Source: Caldisericaceae bacterium (GTDB taxonomy: Bacteria > Caldisericota > Caldisericia > Caldisericales > Caldisericaceae). From it: a DNA stretch of 14,087 nucleotides. Positions 5,001 to 13,542 of this stretch are shown here, piece by piece. Under the pieces are notes generated by a model, which saw nothing but the letters and a program-made list of their open reading frames with translations, made no database searches and was not told the DNA's origin. Each line of letters opens with the position of its first letter. The first letter of the stretch is position 1. The stretch covers positions 1 through 14,087 of the forward strand of contig JAGHAO010000102.1 in the NCBI GenBank assembly GCA_021161495.1, written 5' to 3'. The position numbers and the translations under genes were made by a program.

Positions 5001-6812
5001 TTAATTTTTTCTTTGAAGCACGGGACAGACAAAGAAATCCGTTATTCCGCAACCGTTGCAAATCCCGTTACGGCAGTCATTCGTTGTTTTGCCTTGGAAA
5101 GCTTTATTCCTTTCGAACAGAAGGTATCGCTTTGATACGCCGCATAAAAGGTGATCCCACGGGAGTATGGCGTCCGTTGGAATTTCGGAGGTGTAGAATG
5201 ACGGGGAAATGCCGTTTTCTTCAAATGCTTCAAGCCATAAGTCTAACTTGAAGTGTTCTACCCATCCGTCCATCTTTGCCCCTTTGCGGAAAGCCGTTTC
5301 TATAACATTTGAAAGTTTTCTGTCTCCTCGGCCGAGGGCCACTTCAAGATAGTTCATGTCGAAAAATCCGAAATCCACTTTGAACTGTCTCCCTCTTAGT
5401 TTGTCAAGAATTATTTTCTTCTTTCTGTACAAATCATCTAAGTTTTCGAATTTTTCCCACTGGAAAACGGTGTTAGGTTGAGGCATAAACGGATTGATAC
5501 TGAGATGCACGGAAAATGGTTTCCTGAATGTTCTGAACTTTTGCCCGTATGCATAGATTCTTTTTGCAAGGTCTGCGATTGCCTCAACGTCTTCATCGGT
5601 TTCGGTAGGTAAACCGATCATAAAGTAAAACTTCATCGTATGAAACCCGAGGGACACCGCCTTTTTAACCGTATCGAAAATGTCCTTCTCATTTATTGTT
5701 TTATTTATTACGTTTCGCAGTCTTTCCGTTGCCGCCTCAATTGCAAACGTAATTGTGTGCACTCTCTGCGATACTATCATTCTGCCGAGTTTTTCCGGAA
5801 ATTTGTCGATCCTCAAAGATGGAACGGATATGGAAACATGGTATTTTCGACTGATTTCTTCGGCTACGTCTATTATTTCGTCAAGGTGAGAATAATCGCT
5901 GCTGCTCAATGAGAGCAAAGTTATCTCTTCGTATCCCGTATTCTTTAATATTTCTTCCATTTCGTATTTCAGCCGTTCCACCGATTTTTCTCGCACGGGC
6001 CTGTATACCATACCCGCCTGGCAGAATCTGCAACCTCTGGTGCAGCCTCTGAAAAGTTCCACGTTTGCTTTATCCATTGCTACTCTGCCAAACGGAACTA
6101 CGGGTTTAAGCGGGGAATAAGATTTGTTTATATCGGGAACGACGTCTTTTATTACATACATTTCATTATGCAGAGGAATGATTTTTTTGATCCTGCCGTC
6201 TTTTCCGTATTCAACGTCAAAATGTGAAGGAACATATATTCCTCTGACTTTTGAAACTTCATTCAGGAATTCCTTTTTGTTTTTTTTATTCCAAATTTTA
6301 AATTTTTCTATTACCCCTCTAAGTTCGTATTCTCCTTCTCCCAGTGCAAAAAAGTCGATGAATTTAAACATCGGTTCCGGATTGTATGCCGCCGTGCCTC
6401 CCATAAATACGAGGGGATATTCTCTTTTCTCGGAGTAAAGAGGGATTTTGGCAAGTTCGAGGATATTTAGAATATTCGTATAGTCGAGCACGGTTTGAAC
6501 GCTGAATGCCACGATGTCAAATTCATTTACCGGAGTGTGAGATTCCAGAGTGAAAAGCGGAGTTCCTGTATCCCTTAGATATTTTTCCATATCTTCTAAC
6601 GGCGAAAAAGCTCTTTCCGCAACTACATCTTCCATATCATTCAGCATATGGTATAAAATCTTGTAGCCGAGCGATGACATCCCTATGTCGTATAAATCGG
6701 GATATACAAAGGCTATCTTTATTTTTCCTTCATGTTCCTTGTGTATGCTGTTAAGTTCGTTTCCGAAATAAGCGTAAGGTTTTTGAAATTTTACTATTTC
6801 CGAAATCTTCAT
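5001..6812 (-). CDS. B12-binding-domain radical SAM protein of unknown function (TIGR03960-like)
   Basis: 603 residues, the usual size of this family. An N-terminal cobalamin-binding-like Rossmann region (about 30-170) contains IKIAFVYPDLYDIGMSSLGY; the classic DxHxxG B12 motif reads D39-x-Y41-x-x-G44 here, so the cobalt-ligating His is absent. The radical SAM core starts at C257-x3-C261-x2-C264 (RGCTRGCRFCQAG), which binds the 4Fe-4S cluster that cleaves S-adenosylmethionine. A second cysteine set near the C-terminus (C580, C585, C588, C596) may hold another cluster or a metal. The substrate is unknown. Related genes commonly stand beside rodA or beside a TIGR03936/DUF2344 protein, RNase G and rplU; none of those three follows here. 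Its ATG overlaps the rodA stop by 4 bases, so it is the last gene of the cell-shape operon. Confidence 0.9.
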   Translation of the reverse strand: MKISEIVKFQKPYAYFGNELNSIHKEHEGKIKIAFVYPDLYDIGMSSLGYKILYHMLNDMEDVVAERAFSPLEDMEKYLRDTGTPLFTLESHTPVNEFDIVAFSVQTVLDYTNILNILELAKIPLYSEKREYPLVFMGGTAAYNPEPMFKFIDFFALGEGEYELRGVIEKFKIWNKKNKKEFLNEVSKVRGIYVPSHFDVEYGKDGRIKKIIPLHNEMYVIKDVVPDINKSYSPLKPVVPFGRVAMDKANVELFRGCTRGCRFCQAGMVYRPVREKSVERLKYEMEEILKNTGYEEITLLSLSSSDYSHLDEIIDVAEEISRKYHVSISVPSLRIDKFPEKLGRMIVSQRVHTITFAIEAATERLRNVINKTINEKDIFDTVKKAVSLGFHTMKFYFMIGLPTETDEDVEAIADLAKRIYAYGQKFRTFRKPFSVHLSINPFMPQPNTVFQWEKFENLDDLYRKKKIILDKLRGRQFKVDFGFFDMNYLEVALGRGDRKLSNVIETAFRKGAKMDGWVEHFKLDLWLEAFEENGISPSFYTSEIPTDAILPWDHLLCGVSKRYLLFERNKAFQGKTTNDCRNGICNGCGITDFFVCPVLQRKN

Positions 6813-7873
6813 ATCGATATATTGATCTCCTCTCTGTAGATATAAATATTAACCACCAAACCAAGTGCAATAAAGTTTGCTATCGTGGAACTTCCGCCAA
6901 AACTCACAAAAGGAAGCGGTATTCCCGTAACGGGCATAATCCCTGTACACATTCCTATATTTATAAATATTTGAGTCAGAAACATAGCAAATACACCTAT
7001 CGTTATCGCCTTGCCGAAAACGTTTTCCGTAGAGGCATAGGTTTTTATTATAAATAAAAGAAGCCCTACATACAATAAAATCAAAATTAGTGCTCCTATA
7101 AATCCGAAAGCCTCCCCTATCGCCGAAAAGATAAAATCTGCGTACTGGACGGGCACAAAATGAAGTTTCGTAAAAGTGCTGTTTTTTATTCCTCTGCCGA
7201 ATAAACCTCCGGAACCTATTGCTATTATCGATTGGATTACGTTATAACCGCTACCAAGCGGATCCTTCTGCGGGTCAAGAAAGATCAATATCCTTTTTAC
7301 TTGATACGGCTTAAGAAATTTAAATGCGATGGGAATGCTTGCTGCTACCGAAATAAGTACGGACGCAAAATACTTTACGTTAAAGAAGAAGAATACCACA
7401 AATATAAAGATAGAAAATAATACGATGTCTGTTCCGAGATCCGGCTGCTTAAATATTGCGGCGAACGGTAAAATTAAGGAAACTGCAAGCATAAAAAATT
7501 TTTTATGCTCTTTCAACTCAAGTTGCACGATGTATGCGAAAAAGATGATTAAAAAGGGTTTTTCAAACTCCGAGGGTTGAAAAGTTATGAGACTTCCTAT
7601 TTTTATCCAACGCCTTGCTCCGTATGCGGAATGTCCTAAAAACAATACGGAAAGGAGCAATACAAATCCGAGGATATACAATAAAGGAGCAAAATATTTT
7701 AGTTCCCTGAAGTCGAATTGGATCATTAAATACATTATTAAGAAACCGATTAATATATATATTGCTTGCCTTTTAACGTAAAAAAAACCGTTTCCCGTTA
7801 TTGATAATGCAAGAAGGGAAATTACCGATAATGCTATAACTTCGGCAAGAACCGACAGGGGTATCCTTTTCAC
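6809..7873 (-). CDS. rodA: RodA, SEDS-family peptidoglycan glycosyltransferase of the elongasome
   Basis: Multi-pass inner-membrane enzyme (354 residues, about ten membrane segments) that polymerises lipid II into glycan strands during side-wall growth, working with PBP2. Visible signatures are GARRWIKIGSLITFQPSE (85-102), the extracellular-loop motif VPVQYADFIFSAIGE with D246 (the catalytic SEDS Asp; the usual TDFIF reads ADFIF), and GIMPVTGIPLPFVSFGGSS (311-329). The start is GTG 7873, the only plausible in-frame start downstream of an upstream TGA. It lies 4 bases after the minE stop and has no well-placed Shine-Dalgarno: GGAG lies about 18 bases upstream and another GGAG abuts the GTG. 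Initiation probably relies on re-use of ribosomes finishing minE. It overlaps the radical SAM gene by ATGA. Confidence 0.96.
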   Translation of the reverse strand: MKRIPLSVLAEVIALSVISLLALSITGNGFFYVKRQAIYILIGFLIMYLMIQFDFRELKYFAPLLYILGFVLLLSVLFLGHSAYGARRWIKIGSLITFQPSEFEKPFLIIFFAYIVQLELKEHKKFFMLAVSLILPFAAIFKQPDLGTDIVLFSIFIFVVFFFFNVKYFASVLISVAASIPIAFKFLKPYQVKRILIFLDPQKDPLGSGYNVIQSIIAIGSGGLFGRGIKNSTFTKLHFVPVQYADFIFSAIGEAFGFIGALILILLYVGLLLFIIKTYASTENVFGKAITIGVFAMFLTQIFINIGMCTGIMPVTGIPLPFVSFGGSSTIANFIALGLVVNIYIYREEINISI

Positions 7874-7877
7874 TCCG

Positions 7878-8120
7878 TTATGATTTCTTCACTCCTTTAA
7901 CCGGTACGACTGCTTCTAATATTGTTTTATGAGTTTCTCTGCGAATATCAATGGAAATATCCGATTCCCCGACCTCTACATATCTATTGATCACTTTGAG
8001 TATATCCTCTTTTAATTCGTTTAAAACAGACGGAGAAAGCAGCGAGCGGTCTTGAACCAGTATCAATTTCAGGCGTTCTTTGGCTATTTCATCGGTATGT
8101 TTCCTGGAAAACCAACTCAT
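7878..8120 (-). CDS. minE: MinE, cell division topological specificity factor
   Basis: 80 residues, within the normal MinE range. The N-terminal part (about 1-30) carries the membrane-targeting and MinD-contacting region, including DEIAKERLKLILVQDRS, which is typical of the family. It is followed by SPSVLNELKEDILKVINRYVEV and a beta strand SDISIDIR. MinE stimulates the MinD ATPase and drives MinCD off the membrane, so that division is blocked at the poles but allowed at mid-cell. ATG 8118-8120 overlaps the minD stop by one base (TAATG), with GGAGG 5 bases before the ATG. Presence of MinE rather than DivIVA-type control alone predicts pole-to-pole Min oscillation; that prediction is inference. 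Confidence 0.96.
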   Translation of the reverse strand: MSWFSRKHTDEIAKERLKLILVQDRSLLSPSVLNELKEDILKVINRYVEVGESDISIDIRRETHKTILEAVVPVKGVKKS

Positions 8121-8905
8121 TATTTCCTCCTGAAAAGATCAAGAAAACCCCGCTTTTCTTTGGGAATTTCCAAAAACGGGACATCTTCTCCTTCAATTCT
8201 CTTTGCAATATTGTCAAATGATTGCACGGAAAGCGACTTTCCGACAATGGAGAGAATTTCTCCGCGATTCTCCGAGTCTATGATTTCTTTGTCTTCGGGT
8301 ATTACTCCTATGAGATCCAGTCCGAGAACGTCAATAATATCATCTTTATCCAATGTTTTTCTTTTTGCTACAAGATTTGGGTCGTATCTGTTTATTATTA
8401 GAGAAATACCTTCGATTCCATTATTTTCCAGAAGTCCTACAACTCTGTCCGCATCGCGTACGGATGAAACATCCGGAGTTACAACGATTAGCGCTTCGGT
8501 TGCAGGGGCAGCTGCGGACCTAAAACCATTTTCTATTCCCGCAGGTGAATCTAACAATACGTAATCGAAGTTTTCTTTTATTATGGAGATAATTTCGTTT
8601 ATTGCCTCTATATCAACGTCTTCTTTCGTGTGCATTTGAGATGCGGGAAGTAGAAATAGGTTTGACAGATGCTTTTCTCGTACAAGTGCCTGTGATATTT
8701 TACATCGTCCCTCCACTATATCCATTATGTTGTAAACTACTCTGTTTTCAAGCCCCATTACCACGTCGAGGTTCCGTAACCCTATGTCCATATCCGCTAC
8801 AACCACTTTTTTCCCGAGTTTTGCAAGTGAGGCTCCGACATTTGCCGTGACTGTTGTTTTGCCTACGCCTCCCTTTCCGGAAGTTATTACAATTGCTCTT
8901 CCCAT
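8120..8905 (-). CDS. minD: MinD, septum site-determining ParA-like ATPase
   Basis: 261-residue ATPase that dimerises with ATP on the inner membrane, recruits MinC and is released by MinE. The deviant Walker A SGKGGVGKTT sits at 9-18, with signature lysine K11 and P-loop K16. DMDIGLRNLDVVMG (about 39-52) and the Walker B-like LLDSPAGIENGF region follow. The C-terminal KRGFLDLFRRK is the amphipathic helix that anchors MinD to the membrane. ATG 8903-8905 overlaps the minC stop by one base. The gene is complete and of typical length. Confidence 0.97.
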   Translation of the reverse strand: MGRAIVITSGKGGVGKTTVTANVGASLAKLGKKVVVADMDIGLRNLDVVMGLENRVVYNIMDIVEGRCKISQALVREKHLSNLFLLPASQMHTKEDVDIEAINEIISIIKENFDYVLLDSPAGIENGFRSAAAPATEALIVVTPDVSSVRDADRVVGLLENNGIEGISLIINRYDPNLVAKRKTLDKDDIIDVLGLDLIGVIPEDKEIIDSENRGEILSIVGKSLSVQSFDNIAKRIEGEDVPFLEIPKEKRGFLDLFRRK

Positions 8906-9525
8906 TATCTCCTCCTTATCGACTTTTTCGCACCTAAAACTTTAACGTTGATTTTACCGTTTTCTACGGTTGCAATACGTGGCTTTCTATATGTTTTCCC
9001 CGATTTGTTATTGTCGAATATTACGTTTCCTATGGTCATCCTGAGAGGCATAAATCCGAGGGAAATAACACTTTCACCTGCATTTACTATACCTCTTACG
9101 ATACCAAATACGTACACGCTACCCGTTGCGTTTACTTCGGCGCCTTCATTTATATCACCTAATATTACTACGTTTCCGTTATGTCTGATCAATTGCCCTG
9201 CGCGTAGGGTATGAGATACTATTATTGTTTTTTGCAGTCCCGCATCAGGCCGTGGTGTTATTTCTTCTTTGCTTATCCTTATGTTTGTGCCTTTTAACGA
9301 AAATTCGATTCCGAATCTCGAAAATACTTTTTTTAAATCATCTATATCGCTTTCCGTAAGGCTCATGCCGTTAGGATCCACTTGCAAATCTGCGCCGGAG
9401 AAAAATACTTTTCTTTCATTGAGTATTTTTTCAAGGTAATCTAAAATTTCATTCATACTAAAGGACGGGTTTAAAATTGCTACGATGCCGTCTTTTACTC
9501 CTTTAAAAACTACAGGGTTTACCAT
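8905..9525 (-). CDS. minC: MinC, septum site-determining inhibitor of FtsZ assembly
   Basis: 206-residue protein with the two MinC domains. The N-terminal FtsZ-inhibiting domain spans about 1-90. The C-terminal beta-helix domain (about 105-200) binds MinD and makes copolymers. It is recognised from LRAGQLIRHNGNVVILGDINEGAEVNATGSVYVFG, then VRGIVNAGE (the family's RG-x-HAG motif, with Asn for His), and the closing KPRIATVENGKINV. The start ATG 9523-9525 overlaps the mrdA stop by one base (TAATG), with GGAGG just upstream inside mrdA. It begins the minCDE block. Confidence 0.95.
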   Translation of the reverse strand: MVNPVVFKGVKDGIVAILNPSFSMNEILDYLEKILNERKVFFSGADLQVDPNGMSLTESDIDDLKKVFSRFGIEFSLKGTNIRISKEEITPRPDAGLQKTIIVSHTLRAGQLIRHNGNVVILGDINEGAEVNATGSVYVFGIVRGIVNAGESVISLGFMPLRMTIGNVIFDNNKSGKTYRKPRIATVENGKINVKVLGAKKSIRRR

Positions 9526-11270
9526 TATTTCCCTCCCGGTTTTTTGATTTCGTAATATGTTTCAAATAACTTTCCCATAAGCGGAGATAGTGAATGACTG
9601 GAGGCAAAATCGGAGTTCTCAAAGAAAAACAGCCCCACTATTTCGGGATCTTCCCGATCGCTAAATGCAATAAGCCAATGATCTACACTATTTTTTCCTA
9701 TTTCCGCAGTTCCGGTTTTTGCACACACAGTCCTTCCTCCTATTTTCATAATACGCATTTCGGGGCGATTTGCAAGCATCTCCATACCATTTTTTACAAC
9801 ATCCATTACATCATTTGGTAAGTCCTCTTTTAGCCGTATTTTTTTGCCATAGGTTTTTATTACTTTACCGGAAGAATCCGTAATTTTCAACAGTAAATGC
9901 GGAGTGTATTCCAGTCCGTTGTTGGCCAGCCCTTCGTAAAGGGTTGCCATTTGAATAGGAGTTACCAATAAAAATCCTTGCCCTATGGAGAGATTGGCGG
10001 TGTCTCCTATGTACCATTCTGTGCCAACCGCATTTTTTTTCCATTCCGGAGTAGGCAAAAGTCCGCTGCTTTCGCCTGGTAAATCAATCCCGGTTTTTTC
10101 TCCCAGACCTAATGATTTTGCATACTCGTCAATTGCGGATATCCCTGTTTTTGTTCCTATGGTGTAAAAAAATACATCGCTTGAATTTGCAAGTGCCGTT
10201 TCGGGATTTTGGTATCCGAAAGCAGCAGGGTATATCCAGTCCCTGAAGGTGACATTCCCTATTCTGATCGAATTTTTACAGTAAATCACCGTATTTTTTG
10301 TAATTGTGTGAGTCATTAATGCTGCAATGAGAGTTATAGGCTTAAAAGTAGAGCCGGAGGGATACTCTCCCTGTGTTGCTCGATTGAAAAAAGCATTTTT
10401 TTGAGAGAGTTCCTTGTATTCTTTTTCGTTCATCCCTTCTATGAGTTTGTTCGGATCGAACGAAGGGCGGGAAACCATTGCAAGAATCTCCCCGCTTTTA
10501 GGATCCAACGCTATTGAAACTCCGGTTTTGTCTCCGACTAACTCTTCTAATTTTTTTTGCAGTCTGATGTCGATCGTGAGGTAAATGTTGTTTCCGGGCA
10601 CGGGTTCCTCCGCAGATAGAACTTTTATGATTTTTCCCGAAGCGTCGATCTGCACTTCTTCCTTGCCCTTTTCTCCCCTGAGAAAATTTTCATATTCCTT
10701 TTCTATGCCTTGTTTTCCGATGTAATCGTTGTAATTGTAAAATTTGTCTTGCTTCAAATCGTCTTTTGTAACAAGTCCTACAAACCCTAAAAAATTTTCT
10801 CCGATTTCTCCGTATGGATAGAACCTTTTTGCCCGCAATGAAATATCAACTCCGGGTAACTCAAATGAGTGTTCCTTAATTGCTACTACTTGTTTTAGGG
10901 ATAGTTCTTTTTTTATAACTACGGGGTCATACGGGGGAATGCCGGAATTGTTTAATATTTCTTCGATTTTATCCACCGGAATTCCTATTATACCGGAAAT
11001 ATATTCCAATTCTTCTTTTGGTTTCTTGAGGTAGCTCCTTGTGATTTCAAGATAATAAGACGGCAAATCTTCTGCAAGGACAACACCGTTTCTGTCAAGA
11101 ATTTTCCCTCGCACGGTGGGAATTTCAATAATTCTTATACTCTTGTTTTCCGAGAGGTTTTTATAATAGCTCCCTTTAATTATTTGCAAATAAAATATTC
11201 TCGAAATGAGCGTCACCGTTATTAAAAAGACAATTACGTACAAGACGGTGGTTTTTGTTTTCTCACTCAT
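9525..11270 (-). CDS. mrdA: Penicillin-binding protein 2, elongasome transpeptidase (class B)
   Basis: 581-residue bitopic inner-membrane enzyme that cross-links peptidoglycan in partnership with RodA. One N-terminal membrane helix lies at about 8-30, followed by the class B pedestal opening PTVRGKILDRNGVVLAED (51-68). The transpeptidase domain starts near 245. Its three active-site motifs are intact: S307-T-F-K310 (nucleophile Ser), S363-S-D365, and K518-T-G520. ATG 11270 overlaps the 3' end of mreD by 8 bases (ATGAGTGA). GGAG is about 13 bases upstream, longer than ideal, so coupling to mreD translation is likely. It is a target of beta-lactams, as in all rods. Confidence 0.95.
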   Translation of the reverse strand: MSEKTKTTVLYVIVFLITVTLISRIFYLQIIKGSYYKNLSENKSIRIIEIPTVRGKILDRNGVVLAEDLPSYYLEITRSYLKKPKEELEYISGIIGIPVDKIEEILNNSGIPPYDPVVIKKELSLKQVVAIKEHSFELPGVDISLRAKRFYPYGEIGENFLGFVGLVTKDDLKQDKFYNYNDYIGKQGIEKEYENFLRGEKGKEEVQIDASGKIIKVLSAEEPVPGNNIYLTIDIRLQKKLEELVGDKTGVSIALDPKSGEILAMVSRPSFDPNKLIEGMNEKEYKELSQKNAFFNRATQGEYPSGSTFKPITLIAALMTHTITKNTVIYCKNSIRIGNVTFRDWIYPAAFGYQNPETALANSSDVFFYTIGTKTGISAIDEYAKSLGLGEKTGIDLPGESSGLLPTPEWKKNAVGTEWYIGDTANLSIGQGFLLVTPIQMATLYEGLANNGLEYTPHLLLKITDSSGKVIKTYGKKIRLKEDLPNDVMDVVKNGMEMLANRPEMRIMKIGGRTVCAKTGTAEIGKNSVDHWLIAFSDREDPEIVGLFFFENSDFASSHSLSPLMGKLFETYYEIKKPGGK

Positions 11271-11721
11271 ACTTTGCCGTTATCTCCTCTCCTTTTTTGA
11301 AGACTGCGCTCATTAGAGGATAAAGTATTATTGAGAATATGAAGGTGAAGAGTTCAAATTTTAGGATTCCGTAAAATTTTAACCGTAAGGAAAGGGCGAG
11401 CACAATAAGCGATGAAATTAAAAGAAATGATGCAAACCTGTTTATCGGGAAATAGGATTTTATGAATTTGTAAAGAATTAGTGCGAGAAGGAAAATTACA
11501 GTGAAGGGACCTATGTAGCCGCTAAATAGAATATCGTTTATAATGCCGGAAAGTACGACGAAAGGAATAATTATTTTGTAATTTTCCACTTTGGTAATGC
11601 AAAAAGATGTAAATATAATCGTCAGATATGTTTTAAATATCCCAGAAAGGGGTACGTCGAGAATTGCAAAAATCAAGAATAAAAGTGTAATTAAAATAAT
11701 GTATTTATAATTCTCTTTCAT
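11263..11721 (-). CDS. mreD: MreD, rod-shape-determining membrane protein
   Basis: A short (152-residue), strongly hydrophobic protein with about five membrane segments, the usual MreD size and topology. Similarity of sequence in this family is low, so the call depends mostly on position between mreC and mrdA together with the mid-protein SGIINDILFSGYIGPFTVIFLL, which resembles the conserved G-x2-x-D loop of MreD. It is part of the membrane MreCD complex that links MreB filaments to RodA-PBP2. It overlaps mreC by ATGA upstream and mrdA by 8 bases downstream. Confidence 0.88.
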   Translation of the reverse strand: MKENYKYIILITLLFLIFAILDVPLSGIFKTYLTIIFTSFCITKVENYKIIIPFVVLSGIINDILFSGYIGPFTVIFLLALILYKFIKSYFPINRFASFLLISSLIVLALSLRLKFYGILKFELFTFIFSIILYPLMSAVFKKGEEITAKYE

Positions 11722-12587
11722 TTTTCTATTATTAGCACTTCAAAAAGATTTTCAAAATCCACAGCGGGCTTTATGAGAGCGGTTGTTGTAATATTCCCTG
11801 ATTTTTTAACGGAGTAAATTCTTCCGACTAAAATATTCTGAGGGTAAATCGAACTTATCGAAGTAGTGAGCAGCGGATCTCCCGATGCAATTTTAGGCGT
11901 TTTCATCTTAAATTCTATTTTTAGCGAATCTCTGTTTCCCTGAGCCACTCCGAGTTCGCCTGTATATGCATCTTTTACGGATACGAAAAATCTCGGATCC
12001 GTTGGCAATAAAATTTTCGCCGTATGAAGTGAAACGGAATAAACAATCCCGATTAGTCTGAGGGTTCCGGCATTTACTGTAACGACAGGGCTACCTATTT
12101 TTACTCCGGAGGCTGTTCCTTTGTCTATAATTACAAATCGAAACGGCATTTCGGTATTTCCGATAACATTTGCTGCGATAAAATTGTAATTTACCCCGGA
12201 TTTTAAATTTAGGATTTCTTTCAGGCGTTCATTTTGCATTTCTTTGCTTCTCAAAATTGCAATTTGATTTTTCAGATCTTCATTTTCCTTTAAAAGTTCT
12301 TTGTTTTTTATAAGGAGGGATTTTTTACTTATGAAAAACGCCCTTGTATTTAGAAAGGATGTTCCGATATGCCTGAATCCGAGAGAGATTTTTTTTACCG
12401 GGCTAATTAGAAGTGCATCGGCAATTTTATACATAGTTATCCCTCTGCTGCCAAGACCTGCAGCAAACAGAATCAAAAATATTATAATTAATACAACAAG
12501 CGCTTTTTGCGGATCGTTTTTGTTTATCAATTTACGAGAATAAGGTGTCTCTGAATAAATCCACTTTCTCCAAAACTTTTCCCGCAC
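11718..12587 (-). CDS. mreC: MreC, rod-shape-determining periplasmic scaffold (start uncertain)
   Basis: Bitopic protein of up to 289 residues. One membrane helix (about 29-47, ALVVLIIIFLILFAAGLGS) is followed by a coiled coil (about 88-125, KSLLIKNKELLKENEDL onwards) and a beta-barrel domain whose FRFVIIDKGTASGVKIGSPVV stretch is characteristic of MreC. It binds PBP2 and activates RodA-PBP2. The longest frame starts at GTG 12587 and would overlap mreB by 56 bases, without a clear Shine-Dalgarno. TTG 12530, one base after the mreB stop, gives a more typical short cytoplasmic tail but also lacks a clear Shine-Dalgarno. An ATT preceded by GGAG also lies in the overlap. I keep the longest frame, with the start unresolved. 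Confidence 0.92.
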   Translation of the reverse strand: MREKFWRKWIYSETPYSRKLINKNDPQKALVVLIIIFLILFAAGLGSRGITMYKIADALLISPVKKISLGFRHIGTSFLNTRAFFISKKSLLIKNKELLKENEDLKNQIAILRSKEMQNERLKEILNLKSGVNYNFIAANVIGNTEMPFRFVIIDKGTASGVKIGSPVVTVNAGTLRLIGIVYSVSLHTAKILLPTDPRFFVSVKDAYTGELGVAQGNRDSLKIEFKMKTPKIASGDPLLTTSISSIYPQNILVGRIYSVKKSGNITTTALIKPAVDFENLFEVLIIEK

Positions 12588-13539
12588 CTATTGCAACTGC
12601 GGATAGAGGATCTTCCGCAACGTTTACAAGTATTCCCGTTCGTTGAGTGATAAATTTATCGAGATTTCTCAACAAGGCACCACCTCCTGCAAGCATTATC
12701 CCCCTGTCCATAATGTCGGCTGAAAGTTCGGGAGGAGTAATCTCAAGGGTTGATTTTATGGTGTTAAGTATTTCCTGAATAATAGGTTGCAATGCTTTGC
12801 GTACTTCTTCGGAGTCTATCTGAACCGATTTCGGTAGTCCGTCAATTAAGTCTCTTCCTCGCACTTCCATTTTCTCTTCTTTATCGAGGGGATAGGCATT
12901 ACCAAGCCTTATTTTTATCTGCTCGGCGGTGGATTCTCCTACAAGCAAACTGTATTGCCTCCTTAAGTAAGAGATTATTGCGTCGTTCATTTCGTCTCCG
13001 GCGATTCTTATCGATTTTGAGACCACTATTCCCCGCAGGGAAATTACGGCAACCTCAGTTGTTCCACCCCCGATATCCACTATCATTGAGCCTCTTGCTT
13101 CTTCTACGGGTAGTCCCGCACCCACTGCTGCCGCCATAGGTTCTTCGATAACAAGAGCCTGCTTTGCTCCGGCAAGAACTGCCGCTTCTATAACAGCCTT
13201 TTTTTCCACCTGGGTAATTCCGGAAGGAACTCCTATAAGCACCCTCGGCCTGAAAATTCCTCTTTTGGCTCCGGATTTTGTGAGGAAGTAATCGAGCATT
13301 TTTTCCGCTATATCAAAATCCGCAATGACCCCGTCCCTTAAAGGCCTTATTACTTTTATTTCAAAAGGGGTTTTACCAGCCATATATTTTGCTTGGTTTC
13401 CCACATATACGATTTTTCCTTTTGAATTTACGGCGATTACCGTAGGCTCTCTAAGGACAATTCCTTTACCCCTCATATAAATTACGGTATTCGCCGTTCC
13501 AAGATCTATTGCAAGTTCTTTGCCACTTAAGAATCCCAT
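12532..13539 (-). CDS. mreB: MreB, bacterial actin directing cell-wall elongation
   Basis: 335-residue actin-fold ATPase that polymerises on the inner membrane and orients side-wall synthesis. The nucleotide-binding motifs are complete: phosphate-1 AIDLGTANT (about 10-18), phosphate-2 MIVDIGGGTTEVAVIS, and the adenosine motif IMLAGGGALLRNLD. The N-terminal MGFLSG could act as the short membrane-contacting end. ATG 13537-13539 has AGGTGA upstream and lies 3 bases after the maf stop. The length is typical, and no sign of the Mbl or MreBH paralogues appears in the window. Confidence 0.98.
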   Translation of the reverse strand: MGFLSGKELAIDLGTANTVIYMRGKGIVLREPTVIAVNSKGKIVYVGNQAKYMAGKTPFEIKVIRPLRDGVIADFDIAEKMLDYFLTKSGAKRGIFRPRVLIGVPSGITQVEKKAVIEAAVLAGAKQALVIEEPMAAAVGAGLPVEEARGSMIVDIGGGTTEVAVISLRGIVVSKSIRIAGDEMNDAIISYLRRQYSLLVGESTAEQIKIRLGNAYPLDKEEKMEVRGRDLIDGLPKSVQIDSEEVRKALQPIIQEILNTIKSTLEITPPELSADIMDRGIMLAGGGALLRNLDKFITQRTGILVNVAEDPLSAVAIGAGKVLEKVDLFRDTLFS

Positions 13540-13542
13540 ATC

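Noticed and set aside
4985..5012. Possible terminator after the radical SAM gene (imperfect AT-only stem on the minus strand)
   Set aside because: The stem is all A-T with a mismatch and has no clean U-run; it is within chance expectation for such composition.
8052..8564. A 170-codon open frame on the + strand opposite minD and minE
   Set aside because: It lies wholly antisense to two certain genes, has low-complexity Ser/Pro/Phe-rich content typical of antisense reading of AT-rich DNA, and has no family resemblance or ribosome-binding site.
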